NCBI RefSeq assembly: GCF_036588685.1
Contig: NC_086384.1
Coordinates: forward strand, 49,927,973 to 49,991,972
Length of the DNA: 64,000 nucleotides
Reading direction: 5' to 3'
From: Mytilus trossulus
Taxonomy: Eukaryota > Mollusca > Bivalvia > Mytilida > Mytilidae
In this document: in pieces, positions 57,487-64,000 of the stretch
Position numbering within the stretch: the stretch's first letter is position 1
Layout of the letters: each line of letters begins with the position of its first letter
Position numbers and translations under genes: made by a program
The notes under the pieces: generated by a model
Database searches by the model: none
Told to the model about the DNA's origin: nothing
Seen by the model: only the letters and a program-made list of their open reading frames with translations

Positions 57487-59423
57487 TTACAAAAGTCTCC
57501 TTGCTGCAGAATTGTGCGATTCATCGGGAGAGATTGTGAAAGATTGTAAAAAAGCTTGTCGTGCGGATTCCTTGTCGCCAAATAATTGTAAAGCAATTCC
57601 CAATAAAGTGTAGGCCTCCGCTTTATACCCCCAATCTGACATCAAATATTGCTCTTCTATAACAAGTTTTAAATCATGAATAGAATCCTGACAATGTTTA
57701 ACATTATTGAGGTGATTATGACAAAGAGCACTAAGGCAAAAAGCATACGCTGTGGATGGAAAGAAATATGGTTGGTTCCATCCCTCTATTACAATTTCGT
57801 ATGGTGTTAGCGGTGAATTCACATGAAATCGTGTAAGATCTACGAATAGTATTTTCAGAAGATAAACAACACTCTTTTTGTTGAATGGCAATAGTTTAAA
57901 TGACTGGTAATGGATATCTGACAGAGTCAATCCATAGAACAGTTTATCGGAAGTACATTTCGATATAGAATACCTTATTATGTGTAAAGCTTTACTGTAT
58001 TGCTTTGTTTTGTAAAACAATGAAGCTATCATCAGCCATCCAGAAACAGCGTCATGATAGAGATTCATTAGCAGAGTACTTAGACAGGATTTGTACTGTT
58101 TGTATTGGTTTTTATTGTTGATAATTGAACCATCAAGTGGTAACCGCTGAGCTAATCTTCTGCACCTATGTGATATGTAGTATGCATATAATTGCTTTAG
58201 TGAAACATGGTGACACCATATGTTGTGTAATAATCCTTTGTTGACTATATCTAACTCAGAATAAGTTTCTAAGAAACAATTCGCAAAATGCAAATTTCTG
58301 GATTGCACTATTTTGTTAACGTCATTTATATATAATGTAGATGGTTCAAATGGAAAATTCCACATCGATACATCAAAGTTAGATATTTGATCTGTAAATA
58401 AAATGCATCGCCAACCATAGCTGTGTAACGTGTTTAATTTGTCTAAAATTACATCACGAGCACGGCCCTCTATTTTGTTCTCGAACATGTTGTTTTCTGG
58501 AATGAAGTAATGTAAACAAACTGAATGCTTGACACAATAGACTAACCTGCTAAAACATCGCATAAAACAAGGTATAAGATTACCAGGCTTCCATAAAGAT
58601 GATGGTAGTTCTTCGGATATCCAGAAAATAATTGTTTTCAGGAAATAAGAACAGAGTAAATCTTTACATTCAGAGTCATTCTCTATAACATCTTTCAAAA
58701 TTATTTTCAAGAGAGCATAGCAAATTAACTGGGTGTGAGTAAATGTATTAATTAGAAGTTTTTCAGCCACTGAAAAAGATACTCGCCATTCTAGATCTTC
58801 TTTTGGTGACCCGTGAACTCCGATCGGTACAAAAAGTACTCCGTGTTTTATAATACTTTGTGTGACGTTATGACTAGGCCATGAGCTACTTGATCTTGTT
58901 ATCCAATTTACAGCAGAAGATATCCACGTTTTACAATGCAAAGAAAAGGCATTATCTAAAAGTCCTCCTTTGTCAGATATACACGGTCCATGAATTGTAT
59001 CGCCTTTATACATTAACATATTTCCCTTCCATAATGCACTCGAAAAATAATGTTTACCATTATGTTCTTCACACAATTCCACAATATACTGACTTCTGCT
59101 ATAGTCTAGTTTTAATTGAGTAAAACCAGGTTTGACATCGTCTGTTTCCATGGACAGACAAGTTATACTTGGATCAAAGTCGTGTTGTTCATCCTCATTC
59201 ACCTTAATAGATTTGTCTACTTGCATTATATCTATATCACTTCCTCGCATTTCAAGTCCTTCTCCAAAGCTTCCACTTGTTATAAATGTAGATGACTTGG
59301 TACTTGAAAAAATGTCTCTAACCGTGGTCATCAATCTTGTTGTTTTAACATGATCTTCTGTTCCTACGATATTCTGACATAGATAGCGATAAAGAGTTAG
59401 TGATATGTTGGGTGTAATAGCGT
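57487..59423 (-). CDS. Mab-21/cGAS-like receptor (cGLR), main coding exon
   Basis: Member of the cGAS/Mab-21 nucleotidyltransferase family. Bivalve members are thought to sense nucleic acid and make cyclic dinucleotides for STING. After an N-terminal helix (LTLYRYLCQNIVGTEDHVKT), the core motif TSGSFGEGLEMRGSDIDIM (about 59224-59280) has the Gly-Ser and the Asp-x-Asp metal ligands. WRVSFSVAEKLL and THTQLICYALLKII fit the Mab-21 domain. The C-terminal third is helical and ends in a TPR-like unit (AYTLLGIALQLFGDKESARQ). The exon probably starts at a splice acceptor (TTTTTTAATTACAG|ACGCTATT) at 59423. Upstream residues in the open frame to 59481 look intronic, and the first exon was not found. 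About 645 residues without a stop. Ligand and product cannot be told from sequence. Confidence 0.85.
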
Positions 59424-61189
59424 CTGTAATTAAAAAAGTAAAACAAACATGGTCTGAACATTGTACAAGATATATAAACAAAAACTGTACATCTATGAAG
59501 TATTCGACAATTTTGCTGACAATTAAGTCACTTTTAAGCTATGGTGATGCGCTTTCATTAAGATTGCACATGTTGCATTTTCAATGTGAAAACAGAATAA
59601 TTTAAGATAAATCTTTCTTCGTACTCATTTAAAAAAATGTAAGAATATACAATTTAAAGCTGTTGTTTACCTACAATCTCGAAGCCTGCAGTTTAGGTGT
59701 TTTTTTCTGTAAAATCTATTTTGTTCCTAAATAAAACTGACGTACTAAAAATACTCACTACGCAATAAACTTTTCACTTTGTAATTTGGATATAAATGGA
59801 AAGAAACATTGCAATTGGGGTAATTTTCGAACAACCTCTAGATAAAAACAAGAAAATTGACACGAACCCTTCCAGAACTTGGTTTACCTGAAGTTAAGTT
59901 AAACCAGTTACAATCGTTATGTTGATAATTCTAAGCTCGGGGATGAGTCATATAACCTGATATCACAATTAACGGCATGCGATACAGTTTTGATCCCGTA
60001 TTTAAACTTTGATGAACATTTGCATGTAGGCTAAATTTACCTGATTAAATCAAATATTTAATAAAAAATATACCTTCATATGCTACTTTTTGGTAAATTG
60101 AGGTTCAAATTTCAGATATTTCCTCAAAATACGGATTAAGATACAGAAAAATAATGGTGATAAGGATAGCATTCAAACCGAGTTTTCTGATAATGAGAAG
60201 AAACTATTGGCTCTCGTTGGCGGAGGCCTTCACATATGAATAAATCTATCTTCTGAAAAACATTTTTTTAAATCGGAGCGAAATCGGAGAAAGGGATGAA
60301 AAACACCGCTTACGGCTGTGATTACCAGACACCATCAACTACATCAAGAATATGTCCAAAGGTGGGGTTTTTAGTTTTAAGATTTGGCAATCATTCTTCA
60401 AATTGTATTTTTTTTCTGTTTATCAATCTAGATTTTGTTTAATCAATTTGGATCAACAAACAAATGGCGAAAACGTACATGCGTTTAGCACACACGATAA
60501 ACAGTAATTTTCATTTGTACCGGTTGAATCATGATATAGATTAAAACTACAAAGAATTTGAATGATTAAAAAATGTTTGGTTTCAAGTACAAACAATATG
60601 TGAAAATATGGCACAAAATATCGGTCCGGTTGCAGACGACTTTGAGAATTGACAACCGCCGAAAACAACATTTTTTGCTTATCATTAACCGGAGATTTTT
60701 CTTATGAATTAAGATGAAAATTTAACAATTTTTGCCAAAAAATAATTTCCAATGTCCGTATGAGTTCGTCGACAAATAGAATATACGGAGAAAAAAAAAC
60801 CAATAAAAAAACAGTAGTGTTAAGTATGTCGTTTTACACAAATCTTGACAGGGTGACAACGTAGTGTAATGGGAATATCGTTGCCTTTTTCTGGGCGTCC
60901 TACGTTCGATTTTCATCACTGTCACTAGTAAAAAAAAATCATTTTTTTTTTAACTTGTGTCATTTTATCTTCTTTCAAAAAAGAAGGAGAAACAGACACA
61001 TGTTCGAGTTCATGATATAATAGCCAGATATTTAGTCTGTTTTTTAAACATAAAGTTTTACGGCCGGGTTGTTGTCTCTTTGACACATTCCCCATTTCCA
61101 TTCTCAATTTGAGTAATTTCAATGGGATGTCACAGGCTTTTTTTCTCAGTTTGAGCCTCATTTAATTTTGTTGGACTTTGGAATCAATA
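59424..61189. other. upstream of cGLR; first exon not identified
   Basis: The cGLR acceptor implies a 5' exon somewhere upstream on the minus strand, but none can be named. At 61065-61115 a TTGTTGTCTCTTTGACACATT motif shared with other mussel repeats is present. Small minus-strand frames here show no protein features. Confidence 0.4.
60848..60922 (+). other. possible tRNA-derived relic
   Basis: GGGTGACAACGTAGTGTAATGG and GTCCTACGTTCGATTTTCAT resemble A and B boxes of a tRNA-type promoter at appropriate spacing, followed by an A-rich stretch, as in a tRNA-derived SINE head. Stem pairing is poor, so this is not a functional tRNA. Confidence 0.25.
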
Positions 61190-62403
61190 AGGGACGACAT
61201 CAAAAGATCAATGAAGGATAACAAATGTATATCAAACATGCATTCTGAGAGTAATGCATGGCAATACATAGTCACCTACCAGGTAAAAATTAAATTATAC
61301 TGGAACAAAATGCTTACTTATTCTTGTCATGGTGTAAACAAAAAGTAAATATCAACATGATCAAGTCATTATATCTAAGCATGACTAAAACAAGTGTGAA
61401 TAACTGATTAAATGAGTGAATTTTTCAAGTCCAAGGACTATAACATGCAGAAAATTATAAGATCAAGACAAAAATTTGAACTTGATCTGGAACTTGTCAG
61501 CCTAAAACTATATACCAATTATCAATCAAAATCTTCAAGCATGATGAAAAGAGTTTTGATAAACACTCTTAACATTGAATATGATTAATAGTTCTCTAAA
61601 ATTATTGATGAACTAGTAATATAATGTATATCTATTTTCAAATTATAATCAACTATATATAATTAATAGTTCCAAATATTTTTTCTTTCATTTGAAACAA
61701 ACTAAAATAGGTTTGTAACTTATCTTTAGTGTCAACAACTTTTATCTACACAATATAATGTAACGAAATATATACTTTAATAAAAGTAGATTATGATCTA
61801 ATTAATAAATGCCACTTGATGATATTTTTTTTTATATATATATATATATATAGCGTTCAAAAAATTTGTCAATACAAAATTACAATCAAACTGGCACAAA
61901 TTTTTCCAACAATTTACTAAAAAATTGTTTTTAAAAAATCAGTTATCTCTCTTTGTATAGAAATATGGTGTCACATCGTATTCTAACATTAGATAGGGAT
62001 TTTATAATGGACCATAGCTCTGGACTAAATCTTCAGAATGGAACAAAATTCAAACTTGATCTATAAGTTGTCATGATAAACCATATAATCAATATTGAAT
62101 CAATATCTTTAAGAACGAAGAAAAAAAGGGTGGAAACTGATTTGCCGGACTGACGGATGGACAAACAGACAGACAGACGGATGGATAAAGTGCATACCTC
62201 AAGTCCCAAATCGTCGGTGGGGGACTTATAACTAGGGGTGATGATAAAATTGCTGCTTTTTTATTTCTTTCACATCGATTTTCATCTATCCCTATTTGTC
62301 AATTATTTTTTTCCTAAATGAAGTTTAGGAAGATAGGCATCGGGTGGCGGTAGTAGTGAAAAAACTATGTGAATTTTTATCCTGAACTTTTGATGTCGTC
62401 TCT
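61190..62403. mobile_element. 1.2-kb TIR element (AGGGACGACATCAAAAG)
   Basis: The left end AGGGACGACATCAAAAGATC and the right end, reversed, AGAGACGACATCAAAAGTTC are inverted repeats matching at 17-18 of 20 positions. The interior is AT-rich with a GACAGACAGACGGATGGATA stretch and a TA microsatellite near 61838-61852; no transposase. A fragment of the same family lies in intron 6 of the transposase-exonuclease gene (25150). Confidence 0.65.
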
Positions 62404-62451
62404 AAGAGAAGTAGAATAGAAGTCATTTCAAGAAATAATATTGCAGCCTAT

Positions 62452-62818
62452 TTCGTGGAGTGTGTAGCCAAAGGTAATTAACAGTGGCAGATCCAGGGGG
62501 TTGGAACCCCCTTTTTGTTTGAACAATCAATGCATTTGAACGGGAACATAGAGTCCCCCCTTTCATAATGGATGGATCCGCCCCTGGGTCATATCTTTGT
62601 TAAGCTTGCTTGTTAGCTGAACAGTATTCATTATTAGGTTTGGTTAACTACCCTACTTAAAGAGTAGACTAGTCCGACAGATATCAAATCTAACTGACTG
62701 TTAGACTAAGCTACTTTTAAGAGAGGGTAGTACATCTGACCTAATAATGACCGAATGGTTCAGCTAAAAAGCAAGTTAAACAAAGATATTACTTTTGCCT
62801 ACACACTCAACGAAATCA
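62452..62818. repeat. large palindrome, left arm interrupted by a MITE
   Basis: The right arm (about 62717-62818) reversed reads ATTTCGTTGAGTGTGTAGGC, AAAAGTAATATCTTTG, AACTTGCTTTTTAGCTGAAC and TCATTATTAGGT. The left arm has the same series at 62452-62478 and 62591-62640, split by an unrelated 105-bp insert. Arms about 100 bp, loop about 40-60 bp. Confidence 0.75.
62479..62590. mobile_element. MITE inserted in the palindrome arm
   Basis: Begins CAGTGGCAGATCCAGGGGG and ends TGGATCCGCCCCTGGG, which are inverted to each other, with GGAACCCCC and TCAATGCATTTGAACGGG inside: a family common in bivalves. The uninterrupted sister arm proves the insertion. Confidence 0.75.
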
Positions 62819-63626
62819 GATATAAAGGGAGTTCATATATAAATTGTAGATACAACATAGTTGTTTCAGACACACACAAACTATTTTGAGTGACTCTCTC
62901 ACACTCATATTTATTGACAGAGGTTAAGGTGTAAATGCATAGTTATAGTGAATTTATTTAACAGGGGGTGAGTTTGTTCTTTGTTGTCTTAAAATATTTT
63001 TTTTTTCGGAGATCAGCATCCGATTATTGTTCTTGTCTTGCGAAATTCTATTAGATTTTAATGTTGCATACATTTTGTTGTTCTCGCAGATCGTACATAC
63101 TTTACTGTTAATTATCTGTTAACTAATTAAGAAGTTTCGATACAGACCAATGGCGTACATTTTGTTGTCCATATTAGACTATATTTTAAGATGCTTTTTA
63201 CACGTTTCTGCGTAATATATACTTAGCAGTTTATACTCTATCATCAGATTTTTGACTCTTTGACATGCACACTCACCATTTCAACTTAATTTTTAAGATA
63301 TAATAAAGGTGAAGTTTTATTCATACAGTGGAACTTTTTACAAAGATTGATTCTCGTTGGTTCCTCGAACACTCACAGACCATCATGTATTTTTGTCAAA
63401 GAAAACAAACTGCCTGTTATTTAATTGTTTATATAATTGTTGTTTAATCATTGAATAAATCAAAAGTTCCAGCTATGAATTCTGCTTTTTTTTTTTTTTT
63501 TTATCTCAACTGCTATTGTACGAGGGCTTAACATAATACATATGATACCATGATGAGAGGGTCTTGAAGGTCATCATAACTTTGAATTTTGATAAAACTT
63601 TTTCGTAAGACTTTGATTTTTTAATT

Positions 63627-63658
<32 letters not shown>

Positions 63659-64000
63659 TGTTGAATAAACTTTCGTTTAGTAAACACCAAGCTTCTTCAA
63701 TTCATAGTCTGATAGTGTTAAATCTACAAAGTATCAATACCGTATAGATAACAAATAAATATAAGAAAAGTACAATATCAACGTAAATCATATATAGAAA
63801 GGTCGGTGCTGTGCAATGGATACGGTTGCTATGTAGTTTCTTAGCATTAAAAAGCTAACAAAATGTAAGTTATTTACAATTGTCATGTAATCACCTAATA
63901 ATAGATACCTAGATTTGGTTATCACCTTATCGGTTGCATAAACCTTGAAGAAATATTGAAGGCTGTGGTTCCTTAGTATATAGTGTTGTTGCTAAGGGTC
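62819..64000. other. non-coding; homopolymers
   Basis: No gene seen. Contains a T run at about 63487-63502 and a G run of about 20 at 63639-63658, both likely unreliable in assemblies. Confidence 0.5.

Noticed and set aside
59424..59481. ATG at 59481 as the start of the cGAS-like gene
   Set aside because: The stretch between it and the conserved N-terminus ends in a polypyrimidine tract and CAG acceptor at 59424, so it is probably intron.
60848..60922. Functional tRNA gene
   Set aside because: Box-like motifs are present, but acceptor and T stems do not pair well; at most a tRNA-derived relic.

Overview
The window looks like nuclear DNA of a marine mussel (Mytilus or a close mytilid). The reasons are AT-rich, intron-bearing sequence; intronless Toll-like receptors of the kind expanded in bivalves; a Mab-21/cGAS-like receptor gene; Penelope-like retroelements; and many interspersed repeats I recognise from mussel genomes, such as those carrying CGCGTTTCGTCTAC or GAGACAACTCTCCATCC. 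No organellar, bacterial or viral genome segment was seen.

Layout. 0-2.8 kb: a decayed PIN/FEN-like family pseudogene, a degenerate ~178-bp repeat and a Penelope remnant. 2.8-10.9 kb: an intact TLR (+) facing a broken TLR (-) whose 3' end is cut by a Penelope tail. 12.2-14.5 kb: a 31-unit, 75-bp minisatellite that is open in frame and reads like part of an immunoglobulin domain. 14.5-20.4 kb: Penelope-like RT copies, one carrying a 2.2-kb element with 450-bp terminal direct repeats. 20.4-23.75 kb: a TTAA-flanked non-coding element. 23.75-35.4 kb (-): a seven-exon gene joining a Mutator-like transposase to a DEDDh exonuclease. 35.57-40.67 kb: a TTAA-flanked, piggyBac-like inverted-repeat element with a nested Penelope copy and a minisatellite-cored MITE. 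41.0-53.3 kb: a second copy of the TLR module (intact TLR + and broken TLR -) with later insertions, including an SGNH-domain remnant. 53.4-55.4 kb: inverted-repeat elements, one filled with a GTGGGGCGAGTTGG motif. 55.97-59.42 kb (-): a cGAS-like receptor gene and a decayed tandem paralogue. 59.4-64 kb: non-coding, with a 1.2-kb TIR element and a large palindrome holding a nested MITE.

How it fits together. The host genes are innate-immune sensors: two TLRs and one cGAS-like nucleotidyltransferase, each with decayed relatives nearby. The TLR blocks at 2.8-10.9 and 41.0-53.3 kb are copies of one ancestral pair of opposed genes. The two intact receptors differ mainly in the ectodomain while their membrane/TIR ends are nearly identical. 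Both intact TIRs lack the usual BB-loop proline, which the two broken paralogues keep. The transposase-exonuclease gene is nearly intact: all six introns have GT-AG ends with compatible phases, and one homopolymer frameshift is the only lesion. All coordinates and motif calls come from reading the sequence by eye; family names come from remembered motifs, not database searches.
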